Source: Aureisphaera galaxeae
GTDB taxonomy: Bacteria > Bacteroidota > Bacteroidia > Flavobacteriales > Flavobacteriaceae
NCBI RefSeq assembly: GCF_028561275.1
Contig: NZ_JAQQTF010000002.1
Span: 124,001 to 188,000, forward strand
Length of the DNA: 64,000 nt
Direction: 5' to 3'
Of this stretch, positions 15,924-25,422 are shown one piece after another (position 1 is the first letter of the stretch; each line of letters begins with the position of its first letter). The translations under genes and the position numbers were made by a program. Below the pieces are notes generated by a model. It did not search any database, had not been told where the DNA came from, and saw nothing but the letters and a program-made list of their open reading frames with translations.

Positions 15924-16033
15924 TATACGATGCTGTTTTTATAAGGACAACATCCAAAGTAGATAGGCCAACTTTAAATCCAGTTAGTTTTTATAATCTT
16001 TGACCTTTTAGGTGGAAGTTCTTGTTTAAGAAC

Positions 16034-16816
16034 CTATTTCCCTGGGAACTCTGGCTTGCGTTTTTCCAAAAAGGCTTGGGTCCCTTCTTTGAAGTCTGCC
16101 GTACCAAAACATTTACCAAATTCGGTGATTTCGGTGTCAAAACCATTCTCTCCATCTTCGAAACCGGCATTCACCGAATTGATGGCAGCAGCTACCGCTA
16201 CCGAAGAGTTCTTCTTGATTTTTCCTGCAATTTTTTGAGCCAGTGGAAGCAATTCTTCTTGAGAAACCACGTGGTTTACCAAACCATAGGATAAAGCATC
16301 CTCTGCGGAAACCATACCTGCGGTCATGATCATTTCCATAGCACGCCCTTTACCAACTAGTTGAGGCAGTCGCTGCGTACCTCCATACCCTGGAATAACT
16401 CCCAAGGAAACTTCGGGCAATCCCATTTTAGCATTATCACTAGCGATTCTGAAATGGGCCGACATGGCTAGTTCTAGGCCACCCCCAAGGGCAAAACCGT
16501 TAACAGCGGCAATCACTGGAGTGCCTAAATGCGCCACAAAGTCGAACAAAAGCGCTTGTCCTTGAGCGGCCAATCGCTCTCCTTGAGAAACAGAATAATC
16601 GGCAAACTCGCTAATATCTGCACCTGCAACAAAGGCCTTTTCTCCACTACCCGTAATGATGATTACCTTGGTATCATCATCCTTGTCGGCTTCTTTAAAA
16701 GCCTCGTGAAGTTCTTTGATCGTTACCTTGTTTAGGGCATTTAATTTGGAAGGTCTGTTAATGGTTATGGTAGTAACACCTTCGTTAAAATCACATAAAA
16801 TATTCTCGTAATCCAT
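16034..16816 (-). CDS. Enoyl-CoA hydratase/isomerase (crotonase family)
   Basis: A 260-residue cytoplasmic enzyme that hydrates enoyl-CoA in fatty acid or amino acid breakdown. The oxyanion-hole stretches are AFVAGADISEF (about residues 61-71) and NGFALGGGLELA (about residues 104-115), and the catalytic glutamates are in GGGLELA and GLPEVSLGVIPG. The C-terminus KRKPEFPGK is usual for short-chain members of the family. Its last 31 bases are repeated at 14649-14679 downstream of the amidohydrolase gene. It is the last gene of a leftward group with the NtrY-like kinase 84 bases upstream. Confidence 0.92.
   Translation of the reverse strand: MDYENILCDFNEGVTTITINRPSKLNALNKVTIKELHEAFKEADKDDDTKVIIITGSGEKAFVAGADISEFADYSVSQGERLAAQGQALLFDFVAHLGTPVIAAVNGFALGGGLELAMSAHFRIASDNAKMGLPEVSLGVIPGYGGTQRLPQLVGKGRAMEMIMTAGMVSAEDALSYGLVNHVVSQEELLPLAQKIAGKIKKNSSVAVAAAINSVNAGFEDGENGFDTEITEFGKCFGTADFKEGTQAFLEKRKPEFPGK
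16035..16065 (-). repeat. Copy B of the hydratase-tail direct repeat
   Basis: 31 bases inside the intact hydratase gene, identical to 14649-14679 at 29 of 31 positions and in the same orientation. The two copies bracket the amidohydrolase gene. Confidence 0.75.
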
Positions 16817-16900
16817 CGTACACGCTTTTGGGGGTCAGGTTTCGGGCTGCAAGTTAGCCAAAGATGCGCCCTTTTCAAAACCAAAAACGGAATTGCCGCT

Positions 16901-18355
16901 CTATTTTGGGATGGCTACCACAAAAGAAGTTCCCTCTTCTTCTTGAGAGGTAAAAGTAATGCTACCGCCATAGGTTTCAACGATGTTTTTTACCATAGCA
17001 AGCCCCAATCCCATTCCACTGGATTTGGTGGTGAATTTAGGTTCGAAGACTTTGTCTTTGTTCATTTCCGAAATACCAATACCATTGTCTCGCACCGTAA
17101 TGTGGGTGGCACTTTTGGAGGTAGAAACAGTAACGTCTATTCTAGGGTTTTCTGGACGTTTTTGCTCAATGGCCTGTATGCTGTTTTTTACCAAATTAGT
17201 CACCACACGAATTAATTGTGTACGATCGAATTTAGAAATGATCTCATCCTCTTCAGAAAAGAAATAGATATAATCTTCATTAAAAATCTCTATGGCCAAC
17301 TTCGTAATCCGAACGATATTCAAGGTTTCATCCTGTTGGGCAGGCATATCGGCATAGGTAGAGAATGCCGAGGCGATAGAACTCATCGTATCGATTTGTT
17401 GAATCAAGGTATTACTATACTCGTCCACCTTTTCGTTGATATTCTCGTCATTCGGATCGAATTTACGTAAGAAACTTTGCACCGTTAAACGCATTGGAGT
17501 CAACGGATTTTTGATTTCATGTGCCACCTGCTTTGCCATTTCGCGCCAAGCTGCTTCCCGTTCGCTTGCTGCCAATTGGGCGGCACTGCTTTCCAGTTCA
17601 TCGATCATGCCGTTATAGGCCAATACCAAGTTGGAAATTTCCTGGGTAGTATTAGAGTCCAACTCGATCTTTTTGTTCCTTTTATCCAATCGTGTTTCGG
17701 TAATTTTCTCACTCACCTGATTCAAAGACCGGGTAATGTATTTGGAAAGGAAATAGGCTAGGGCAATGGCAAAGAATAGGGTAACGAGATAGGCAATTCC
17801 CATTCTCGTGAGGCTTTCCTTTAGCTCTTTATTAATGAGATCATCATCTTCAATATAAGGCAAATTAAGGATGGCCAAAGGTTTAAAGGAGGGGTCGGTA
17901 ATGTAGAAGTAGGACGATTGGTATTTCTGCCCATCTTCCATGAATTCGATAAGATGCCTTTTCTCGGCGGAGTTTTCCAGATTGCCTAGAATCTCCTTGG
18001 GAACCCGAGCATGCGAAGTGTCTTTAAGGAAGGAGGCTCGGGACGATTTCAGTAATTTTCCTTCGAGGTCATAGAAATAAATTTCCAGTCCGTTCACATC
18101 CTTAATCTCGTAGATTTTGTTTTTGAAAATAAGGGGAATGTTCTCCGTTTCTATGGGATAGGTGGTATTCTTTAGCACATATTCAATATTCTTGGTAATG
18201 GCTGTTTCCTTTCGCAACAAACGCTCTCTGTGATAATCTTGTGCCTCTTCGCGATATTGATACACAGTCACCACCGCAATAAGGATGGATGCAGTGAGCA
18301 CAAGAAGGAGCATGGATAGGAAGATTCGGAAGCGCAACGATTTCAACAATCCCAT
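16901..18355 (-). CDS. NtrY-like membrane sensor histidine kinase
   Basis: A 484-residue kinase. Transmembrane helices at about residues 8-30 and 183-205 enclose a periplasmic sensor domain of some 150 residues; a HAMP segment follows. The phosphorylated histidine is in the H-box VAHEIKNPLTPM near residue 273, and the ATPase domain has NLVKNSIQAI (N-box), DNGIGI (G1) and SGMGLGLAM (G2). The NPLTPM form of the H-box is characteristic of NtrY-type kinases. No response regulator gene is adjacent, so it is an orphan here. The hydratase gene follows 84 bases downstream. Confidence 0.9.
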   Translation of the reverse strand: MGLLKSLRFRIFLSMLLLVLTASILIAVVTVYQYREEAQDYHRERLLRKETAITKNIEYVLKNTTYPIETENIPLIFKNKIYEIKDVNGLEIYFYDLEGKLLKSSRASFLKDTSHARVPKEILGNLENSAEKRHLIEFMEDGQKYQSSYFYITDPSFKPLAILNLPYIEDDDLINKELKESLTRMGIAYLVTLFFAIALAYFLSKYITRSLNQVSEKITETRLDKRNKKIELDSNTTQEISNLVLAYNGMIDELESSAAQLAASEREAAWREMAKQVAHEIKNPLTPMRLTVQSFLRKFDPNDENINEKVDEYSNTLIQQIDTMSSIASAFSTYADMPAQQDETLNIVRITKLAIEIFNEDYIYFFSEEDEIISKFDRTQLIRVVTNLVKNSIQAIEQKRPENPRIDVTVSTSKSATHITVRDNGIGISEMNKDKVFEPKFTTKSSGMGLGLAMVKNIVETYGGSITFTSQEEEGTSFVVAIPK

Positions 18356-18420
18356 AGGGTTAAATTTGATTCTGAAGATAGCAATAATTGAACCAAACGT
18401 TAAAACGCCCTTTCAATATT

Positions 18421-18966
18421 TTACTTTGAATTGTTTTTTTCCCGAATTCGTTTGTAAAATCGGAAGCCGAGCATGATGAGTACACTAAAGGCAACAATAC
18501 CTAATACGCCGTAAATCCAATTAATGGCGTTTTTCAAAATCACCAAGAAAACCACAGCAAATAGAATAATGGTAGCCCCTTCGTTGAATAACCGCATAAA
18601 ATTGGAGGAATGCTTCACCACATCCTGCTGGAGCTGCTTATAAATGATATGGCATTTTATGTGATAAATGATAAGCAATACAACAAACCCTAGTTTTACC
18701 TGCATCCAAGCATCGCTAATGTAGAATGGACGTATGTAGAGTAACCACACTGCAAAGAAAATGCTCAAAATCATAGAGGGCCACGAAATGATAAACCATA
18801 GACGTTTGGCCATGATCTTTAGCTGATTCCCTAGGATTTCTTTTTCTGGGGAAGGTTTATGAAAGGCCTCAATTTGGTACACAAATAGGCGCACTATGTA
18901 AAACAGTCCTGCAAACCAAGTAATCACAAAAATGAGATGCAGGGATTTTATGTAATTGTATTCCAT
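18421..18966 (-). CDS. hemJ: HemJ-type protoporphyrinogen IX oxidase
   Basis: A 181-residue inner-membrane protein with about five helices that oxidises protoporphyrinogen IX to protoporphyrin IX in haem synthesis. The residues known to matter in HemJ are present: His10 in KSLHLIF, Arg26 in FYIVRLFVYQ, and Lys91 in WMQVKLGF. The C-terminus adds a short basic tail (KRIREKNNSK). A promoter box sits in the 18-base gap to the upstream gene. The alternative annotation, CopD-like copper resistance protein, is less likely given these residues. Confidence 0.85.
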   Translation of the reverse strand: MEYNYIKSLHLIFVITWFAGLFYIVRLFVYQIEAFHKPSPEKEILGNQLKIMAKRLWFIISWPSMILSIFFAVWLLYIRPFYISDAWMQVKLGFVVLLIIYHIKCHIIYKQLQQDVVKHSSNFMRLFNEGATIILFAVVFLVILKNAINWIYGVLGIVAFSVLIMLGFRFYKRIREKNNSK

Positions 18967-18973
18967 AGGGCCA

Positions 18974-18981
18974 CAAAGATA
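18974..18981 (-). promoter_or_regulatory. -7 box for hemJ
   Basis: TATCTTTG on the minus strand, ending eight bases before the ATG at 18966. It lies entirely inside the 18-base gap between hemJ and the upstream gene. Confidence 0.4.
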
Positions 18982-18984
18982 CGC

Positions 18985-21900
18985 TTACTTATCTTCTTCT
19001 ATAAAGAGATAGTTTAAATTCAATGCATTGAATGCCGTATTGAATGCTGCTACTTCTTTCGATACCAGATTGTCGAATTTTACCAGCTCAATGTTGATCT
19101 TTTGTGTCAATTCATTTTTCACCGCAATGTCCTGTTCGGTAGGTGGGAAATCACCCATACCTACCAGACTGTTGAGGTGTGCCAACTTATTGGTAAGTCG
19201 AATGGGGAAATTCAATGGATCCTGTCCGCTTCTGTTTTTGGTTTGATATAAGGTTTTCTCAATTTCTGAAAATTGCTCGCTCAAGGTCTTGGCTTTTTCC
19301 AAAAGGTCTTTTACAGCATCATTCCCTTTGTATTGCTTCTGAAAGGCATCCAATTGATCTTTGATCTTGCGTATCTTTTTGATGGATTTATGGGCGTGAT
19401 CCACTGTTTCGTTAATGTCTGTAATGAAATCATACTGAAGCTGCATTTCCGCTATGCTAGCTTCTCCATTCTTGTTTGGGGAAATGGTAAACGATTGCGA
19501 TTGTACCTCATCATCCACTTGTAGTACCACTTTGTATTCGCCTGGCACTGCCTTGGGAGCATTGGTACTGGCCCACCAAAGTATCATGCCCTTGAGTCTT
19601 TCGGCACCTTTACCGCGAGTGTCCCAAGCAAATTTATTGGTACCCTCTTCTACCGTAAGTTTGTTGTCTTTGCTCTTGGTACTGAATGTTTTTATGGTGT
19701 CGTTTTTGGCATTCAGGAAACTCAATTTCACCTCCTTATCTTTAGGATCCTCTAAATTGAAATAGGTAATAACCCCTGCTGGGTGGTTGGTTCCCGTGGT
19801 GAGCGAACCTTTTCTACTACCTCCACGCAAACGATAAGTTTCTTTGGGTTTGAACAAATAATTTGCTTTTCCTTGGGCATCACTTAATTGATGCAATACT
19901 GTGAGGTCATCAATAATCCAAAGGCTACGCCCTTGTGTAGCGACAATAAGGTTGTTGTCCTTTAACGCCAAATCGGTAATGGGAACGATAGGTAGATTTA
20001 ACTGAAAGGGTTGCCAATTTGCTCCATCGTTAAAGGAAATGTACATCCCCGTTTCCGTACCGGCATATAATAATCCCTTCTTGGCAGGATCTTCCCTTAG
20101 AACACGTGTAAAGTGCTCCGGTGCGATGCCATTGGTAATTCGTTTCCAAGTTTTACCGTAATCGGTGGTTTTGTAAAGGTAAGGTGTGAAGTCCCCGGTT
20201 TTATATTTGGTTCCTGCTACATAACAGGTTCCTGCATCGAATCGAGAGGGTTCAATGCTGTTTATCATCATCCATTCCGGCATACCCGAAGGAGTTACAT
20301 TATCCCAGTTCTGGCCACCATTCCTGGAAACATGAATTAAACCATCGTCGCTACCCACCCATAACAATCCCGGGGTAACGGGGCTTTCGGAAGCAGCGAA
20401 AATGGTACAATAGTATTCTACCGAAGTATTATCCTTAGTTATGGGTCCTCCCGAAGGGCCTAATTTCGAAGGATCGTTGCGGGTAAGATCTGGACTGATC
20501 ACCTCCCAGCTTTGTCCTTCGTTGGTACTTGCATGCAAATGGTTGGAAGCCGTGTACAACTTATTGGGATCGTGAGGGGAGAAGAAAATGGGGAAGTTCC
20601 ATTGAAAGCGGTACTTCATTTCTTCTGCTCCGTGTCCCATGGGATTGTCCGGCCATACGCTAATACTGCGAATGGTTTTTTTCTTGTGATTGTATCGAGT
20701 AAGGAAGCCATCGTAACTTCCACCGTAGACAATATCATTGTCTTCAGGGTCTATGGCGATATGGGCACTTTCACCTCCCGCAGTGCTTTCCCAATCGTCC
20801 TCATCAATGTCCCGGCCTTCGGTACGATGGGGAATTCGGATGGTACTATTGTCCTGTTGGGCCGCATAAATACGATATGGAAAAGCATTGTCCGTCGTAA
20901 CCCGATAAAATTGTGAAGTGGGCTGATTGCGATACGTACTCCATGTTTCGCCACCATCGTAGGTTACCTGTGCGCCACCATCATCTCCAATCACCATTCT
21001 GTTGGGATTTTCGGGAGCGATCCACAAGTCATGATGGTCGCCATGCGGGGCATTATAGGTTTTGTATGTTTTGCCGCCGTCTGTGCTTTTGTGGTAGCGT
21101 ACATTCAGTACATATACCACATCTACGTCTTTGGTGTCGGCATAAATACGGGTATAGTACCACGCTCTTTGGCGTAGCTTTCGTTCGCTATTTACTTGAG
21201 TCCAAGTTTCTCCTCCATCATCGCTTCGATACACGCCTCCCTTGTCTTTGTTTTCAACAATGGCCCAAACACGTTCGCTGTTTACGGGAGAAACGGTAAC
21301 ACCAATAATCCCTAGGGTATCTGTAGGAAACCCTTTGTTTTTTGAAATCTCTTCCCAAGTTTCCCCACTGTCCGTACTTTTCCAAAGTGCAGAACCGTCA
21401 CCACCACTGCTTAGACTATAGGGCGTACGACGTACATTCCAAGTGGAAGCATATAGAATCCTCGGATTGTTAGGATCCATAGCCAAATCTACGGCTCCTG
21501 CATTTTCATTGGAAAACAGGGTTTTCCGCCATGTTTTTCCACCGTCAATACTCTTATAGACGCCTCTTTCCTGCGTAGGCTTGTAGATATTTCCCAATAC
21601 TGCTGCATAGACAATATCGTGGTCTTTGGGGTGAATCGCTATTCTGGGAATATGCCGCCCTTTTTCCAAGCCGCTTTGCGTCCAAGTTTTTCCGGCATTT
21701 TCAGATTTCCAAATCCCGTATCCTGACGAAACATTTCCTCGCACTGTCTTTTCTCCACCTCCCACATAAATGACATTGGGATCGCTTTCGGCCACTTCGA
21801 TGGCTCCAATGGACCCTCCAAAGAATCCGTCGCTAATATTTTCCCAAGTTCTTCCTCCGTCTTTGGTTCTCCAGATTCCTCCACCAGTCGCACCAAAATA

Positions 21901-22083
21901 AAAAAGATTGGGCTTGTTGGGAACTCCGGTTACGGCTGCACTTCGACCACCACGGAAAGGTCCTACCAAACGATACTCCAAGGCATCGTACAGGCTTTCA
22001 TCATAGGTTTGTGCTTCTAGGGAAGGAAGGGTTGCCAAAAAAGAAAAAAGAAATAGCAAAGAGGGAATGGAATAGCGTTTCAT
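18985..22083 (-). CDS. Large secreted BNR-repeat (VPS10/sortilin-like) protein
   Basis: A 1032-residue exported protein. After the signal peptide (MKRYSIPSLLFLFSFLATLPSLEAQ) it consists of beta-propeller repeats with many Asp-box motifs of the SxDxGxTW type, for example TKDGGRTWENI, SIDGGKTWRKT and STDSGETWEEI, running to about residue 700. A beta domain (about 730-850) and a helical, possibly coiled-coil tail (about 870-1032) follow. I see no T9SS signal at the C-terminus, so it is probably periplasmic. Members are annotated as VPS10 or glycosyl hydrolase proteins, but no catalytic residues can be assigned here. Confidence 0.82.
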   Translation of the reverse strand: MKRYSIPSLLFLFSFLATLPSLEAQTYDESLYDALEYRLVGPFRGGRSAAVTGVPNKPNLFYFGATGGGIWRTKDGGRTWENISDGFFGGSIGAIEVAESDPNVIYVGGGEKTVRGNVSSGYGIWKSENAGKTWTQSGLEKGRHIPRIAIHPKDHDIVYAAVLGNIYKPTQERGVYKSIDGGKTWRKTLFSNENAGAVDLAMDPNNPRILYASTWNVRRTPYSLSSGGDGSALWKSTDSGETWEEISKNKGFPTDTLGIIGVTVSPVNSERVWAIVENKDKGGVYRSDDGGETWTQVNSERKLRQRAWYYTRIYADTKDVDVVYVLNVRYHKSTDGGKTYKTYNAPHGDHHDLWIAPENPNRMVIGDDGGAQVTYDGGETWSTYRNQPTSQFYRVTTDNAFPYRIYAAQQDNSTIRIPHRTEGRDIDEDDWESTAGGESAHIAIDPEDNDIVYGGSYDGFLTRYNHKKKTIRSISVWPDNPMGHGAEEMKYRFQWNFPIFFSPHDPNKLYTASNHLHASTNEGQSWEVISPDLTRNDPSKLGPSGGPITKDNTSVEYYCTIFAASESPVTPGLLWVGSDDGLIHVSRNGGQNWDNVTPSGMPEWMMINSIEPSRFDAGTCYVAGTKYKTGDFTPYLYKTTDYGKTWKRITNGIAPEHFTRVLREDPAKKGLLYAGTETGMYISFNDGANWQPFQLNLPIVPITDLALKDNNLIVATQGRSLWIIDDLTVLHQLSDAQGKANYLFKPKETYRLRGGSRKGSLTTGTNHPAGVITYFNLEDPKDKEVKLSFLNAKNDTIKTFSTKSKDNKLTVEEGTNKFAWDTRGKGAERLKGMILWWASTNAPKAVPGEYKVVLQVDDEVQSQSFTISPNKNGEASIAEMQLQYDFITDINETVDHAHKSIKKIRKIKDQLDAFQKQYKGNDAVKDLLEKAKTLSEQFSEIEKTLYQTKNRSGQDPLNFPIRLTNKLAHLNSLVGMGDFPPTEQDIAVKNELTQKINIELVKFDNLVSKEVAAFNTAFNALNLNYLFIEEDK

Positions 22084-22108
22084 TAGGATGGTTTAAAAAT
22101 TGGACTCC

Positions 22109-22116
22109 TAAAGATA
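22109..22116 (-). promoter_or_regulatory. -7-like box for the BNR-repeat gene
   Basis: TATCTTTA on the minus strand, one base away from TAnnTTTG, 26 bases before the ATG. Confidence 0.3.
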
Positions 22117-22133
22117 ACTATAATTGGAAAATC

Positions 22134-22937
22134 TTACAGCTCCTCCGAAAAGCTAAAATCCAAATGGGGTTTAAGATGCACAGAATCTACTTGTTTGAAA
22201 GAAGTAGCCGCTTCTTCTTTTTCGAAGGAAGGAGGCTCCAATCCCAAATCCTTGGTTTTTTGAATGTAATAGGAAGATTTGGCCGGATGACTTGGATGAA
22301 CGGCATTAAAGATGTGTCCGTAGGCCTGTTGCTTCACAATTTCGATCAGGATGGAAATACAGTCATCACGGTGAATTAGATTCACGGGGGCATTTCCATT
22401 ACTCAGGTTTTCACGGCCTGCCAAATAACGAGCGGGTTGTCGGCTTCCTCCATACAATCCACCAAAACGGACGATACTGGTAGGGCAACTGGAAGTAAAG
22501 AAAAGCTGCTCTACTTGCAGCAATTGCCGCCCTGCTTCATTTTCGGGTTTGGGCAAGTCCTTTTCGGTCACCTTTCCTTGTGCATCACCATAGACCGAAG
22601 TGCTACTAACGAAGATGATATTTTCTATTTCCGAAGCTTCTATTTCCGAAAGAAAATGAGACATTTTCAAAACATAATCGGAACCCGTATTTCGCCGAAG
22701 TCCAGACGGAATCATGATGATAATATCTTTGACCTCGCTTAAAAATTCATTGACAGATCCAGCGACACCATCTTCAGAAATCATGATAGGAAAGACGTCC
22801 CATCCACTGTTGCGTAGGTCATTTGCCTTTTCTTGGGAAGAGACACTACCCTTTACGTTATAACCCAGAATTTTGAGGCGATGTGCCAAGGGCAATCCCA
22901 ACCATCCCATTCCTGCAATCGCGATCTGTTTGTTCAT
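22134..22937 (-). CDS. NAD(P)-binding epimerase-like protein (extended SDR, YeeZ-like)
   Basis: A 267-residue cytoplasmic Rossmann-fold protein. The dinucleotide motif is GMGWLGLPLA (about residues 9-18). Later landmarks are VSSTSVYGD, where the YxxxK tyrosine region of epimerases lies, and VRFGGLYGGSRQPA. The substrate is not known; relatives are annotated as YeeZ or sugar epimerases. It begins one base before the stop of the upstream M28 peptidase gene, so the two are co-transcribed. Confidence 0.8.
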   Translation of the reverse strand: MNKQIAIAGMGWLGLPLAHRLKILGYNVKGSVSSQEKANDLRNSGWDVFPIMISEDGVAGSVNEFLSEVKDIIIMIPSGLRRNTGSDYVLKMSHFLSEIEASEIENIIFVSSTSVYGDAQGKVTEKDLPKPENEAGRQLLQVEQLFFTSSCPTSIVRFGGLYGGSRQPARYLAGRENLSNGNAPVNLIHRDDCISILIEIVKQQAYGHIFNAVHPSHPAKSSYYIQKTKDLGLEPPSFEKEEAATSFKQVDSVHLKPHLDFSFSEEL

Positions 22938-25283
22938 TTAAGGTAATAGTTCTACTATAGTATCATTAACCGCTCTAAGCGCCTTCAAATCTATATCTTT
23001 TTTTACGATAACCGCATCGGTTGTTACAAAAGGTAACGGCATGGTATGCGCCGGTCTTTTATTAATGGTAAAGAGCGGATTTTCTGTGAGGTCTAAGGAG
23101 TATTCCAGCACACTAAAGTTGGGCTCTACATCGATTGGCAAAGAATAGGAAACCTCTAGGGAATCACTTTCCGACACATTATAATGCATTAGGAAATTAT
23201 TACTTCTTACTCTTGGAATGGCTCCGGTACTATCTGCAGGAACTTGCATGCCATTATACGCCAGTGAATTGAACACTACCGTAGAATCTGCATACAATCG
23301 CAAAATATGAACATCCCTTTTAGGAAGCAGGGTGAATGTTACTTCTTTGTTATTATCGATAATGGTATCCTTTTCCAATCGGATATCGAATTGCGGAACA
23401 TTGATAAGCGGAGCCGGTGCAGCGTAGGTATATCCTGTGTTGTACTTACTGCCGGAAGAGCTTACCACATATTTGGAAGCTTCCTCGGGCGATTCGCCTA
23501 GATACCCCTTCACCCATTCGCCAGGATTGTTATCGTAAGTAACCCAATGGGCTTTCCCTTCATTGGCATTTTGGTAGTACAACAAACTGGTAGGTTGCTG
23601 TCTTTCTTCACTAAAGCTACTTTCAAAATGGGCGCTGATGAAAAACCCGAATGCTAGAATGAAGAAGAAGATAGAAAACAATCGTTTTCCACGGTAAAAT
23701 CCTACTACATTGTAGACCAGACCGAAAAGCAATACTGTAAATACGCAGCTAATCGCAAGCATTTCGAGTCCAAGCCCTACCGGGAAAAACTGAATGAGTG
23801 GCGCAAATACGAAAATGGCCGGAGCACTTATAAGTGCCATTAAAAGTAGATTGGGTTTTTCCTGACGGGTCAATATCCACAAGGCTAGCAATCCGAAGAA
23901 CACGGGAATAATAAAGTAAGCTCCCCCTTTAATAACAAGGAAAACTACGGTATTAATGAGCAGCCAAAGGAAGAGCGGAGCAATATAAGCGCTTGCTATG
24001 TTCTTTATTTTAAATCTGCGATACACCATAAAGGTAATGGCCAACGACAATACCACGAAGAAGGCAATGTAGGTATGACCATTATAGGTGAAGCCGTGAT
24101 CTATTTCTTGATACTGGGGATAGATTTTCAGCAACAGTGTCCATCCAAAAAATCCGATGAGCCCACAAACGATGAGGGAAGTTAAAAGAGCTCCAAACCC
24201 TTTTCCTATTTCCTTTGCTTCCAGCTTTCCGTTTTTCAATCCCAAATAGATCAAAACGATAAATCCGATAGCCGCCAACAGCAGCATGGGTAGAATCCAC
24301 GAAAAAGGATAGCTAATCATGTTCACGAAAGGAAGGTTTACATAAACGTCATCCTGATCGCTTTTTAAATTGGAAAGGTCGGCATCGGCGTAATGATGTA
24401 GCAGTGGAAGCAAATAACTCCCCTGATGCTGCAGGGTATTCCTATCTAGATTTTCGAAATTGTCATTGGCCGTATGATAGTCGAAATGATCGTCTATAAA
24501 GGCAAAGAACAAACCATCGATATCGGCATCTTCGCGCAGCACGGTCGAATCGGTATCGTTGGGCAGCATTTTGTAAATGCTATACATGAGGGAAGAGGCC
24601 ACTGGGAATCGCACATCGGCATCGATAAACGATTGAATGATATTGTGGTTCCCTTGATTGCTTTCCAGAATCATGTTACTGGGGCCACCACTTCCCCTAG
24701 CTTCAAAATTAAGTGCCAATCGAATGTCTTTGGCCCATGGGTGATTGTTCACGAACAGATCGGCCCCGTCCAATCCAATTTCCTCCGCATCGGTAAACAG
24801 TACGATAATATCATTTTTAGGCTGCACCCCATTGGCCATATAAGCTCTCACACTCTCCAAAATAGTCACCACCCCACTTCCAGCATCGCTAGCACCAAAG
24901 GATGGGGTAAGGGCACTATCGTAATGCGCAAAGATGAGCAACGAATTTCCGGGTAGGGTCCCTTTAATACGCCCCATAAGGTTAATGGGTCTTACCAAGC
25001 CGCCCCAGTCGTTATAGATATAACCGTCCTGTGTTTGTACGTCGGATAGTCCTAGGTCCTCCAGCTGTTGCTTCAGGTATTCCCGAACCCTTGCGTGTTC
25101 ATCATTTCCAATGAAGTGGGGTGCTTTAGAAATTTCGCGCAAAGGGACTAAGGCACGTTCTGCCGAGAATTCCGTTTCCGGTGCCGAAGCAGGAACTGCT
25201 TTTCTGGGCATGAGGCTAAAAAAACTATAGTACGTAAGGGCTAAAAGAAGGAGAAGGGATGGAAAGGCGAGTTGTCGTTTCAT
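22938..25283 (-). CDS. Membrane-bound M28 family zinc peptidase
   Basis: A 781-residue protein. After an N-terminal signal-anchor, the M28 domain (about residues 60-300) contains the zinc ligands His and Asp in FAHYDSALTPSFGASDAGSG, the catalytic and metal glutamates in DAEEIGLDG, a distal Asp in a DADIDG loop, and His in DYHTANDNFENLD. Ten or so transmembrane helices follow (about residues 325-560) and a C-terminal periplasmic beta domain. The layout resembles eukaryotic Fxna/ERMP1-like peptidases. It is probably an aminopeptidase facing the periplasm. It is directly joined to the SDR gene. Confidence 0.87.
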   Translation of the reverse strand: MKRQLAFPSLLLLLALTYYSFFSLMPRKAVPASAPETEFSAERALVPLREISKAPHFIGNDEHARVREYLKQQLEDLGLSDVQTQDGYIYNDWGGLVRPINLMGRIKGTLPGNSLLIFAHYDSALTPSFGASDAGSGVVTILESVRAYMANGVQPKNDIIVLFTDAEEIGLDGADLFVNNHPWAKDIRLALNFEARGSGGPSNMILESNQGNHNIIQSFIDADVRFPVASSLMYSIYKMLPNDTDSTVLREDADIDGLFFAFIDDHFDYHTANDNFENLDRNTLQHQGSYLLPLLHHYADADLSNLKSDQDDVYVNLPFVNMISYPFSWILPMLLLAAIGFIVLIYLGLKNGKLEAKEIGKGFGALLTSLIVCGLIGFFGWTLLLKIYPQYQEIDHGFTYNGHTYIAFFVVLSLAITFMVYRRFKIKNIASAYIAPLFLWLLINTVVFLVIKGGAYFIIPVFFGLLALWILTRQEKPNLLLMALISAPAIFVFAPLIQFFPVGLGLEMLAISCVFTVLLFGLVYNVVGFYRGKRLFSIFFFILAFGFFISAHFESSFSEERQQPTSLLYYQNANEGKAHWVTYDNNPGEWVKGYLGESPEEASKYVVSSSGSKYNTGYTYAAPAPLINVPQFDIRLEKDTIIDNNKEVTFTLLPKRDVHILRLYADSTVVFNSLAYNGMQVPADSTGAIPRVRSNNFLMHYNVSESDSLEVSYSLPIDVEPNFSVLEYSLDLTENPLFTINKRPAHTMPLPFVTTDAVIVKKDIDLKALRAVNDTIVELLP

Positions 25284-25393
25284 TAAATTGGCTTTGTTTT
25301 CCTAAAAGTAAGCATAATTGAGCAAATGTTAAATTCGGATTTTTCGGGCCTCATTTTCAACCGAAACCGATTTCTCCAATCCACATTTTTTGC

Positions 25394-25401
25394 TATCTTT
25401 A
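25394..25401 (+). promoter_or_regulatory. -7-like box for the CBS gene
   Basis: TATCTTTA, preceded by TTTTTTG six bases upstream in the sequence; one base away from TAnnTTTG. It lies 22 bases before the ATG at 25423. Confidence 0.3.
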
Positions 25402-25422
25402 AGAAGATAAAAACCTAAAAAC

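Noticed and set aside
16018-16033. Hairpin GTTCTT/AAGAAC between the amidohydrolase and hydratase genes as a terminator
   Set aside because: The stem is only six bases and no T run follows in the hydratase reading direction, so it may be chance.
18985-22083. Regular repeats suggesting a CRISPR array or tandem DNA repeats
   Set aside because: The repetition is at protein level (Asp boxes of BNR propellers); the DNA repeats are degenerate and unevenly spaced.
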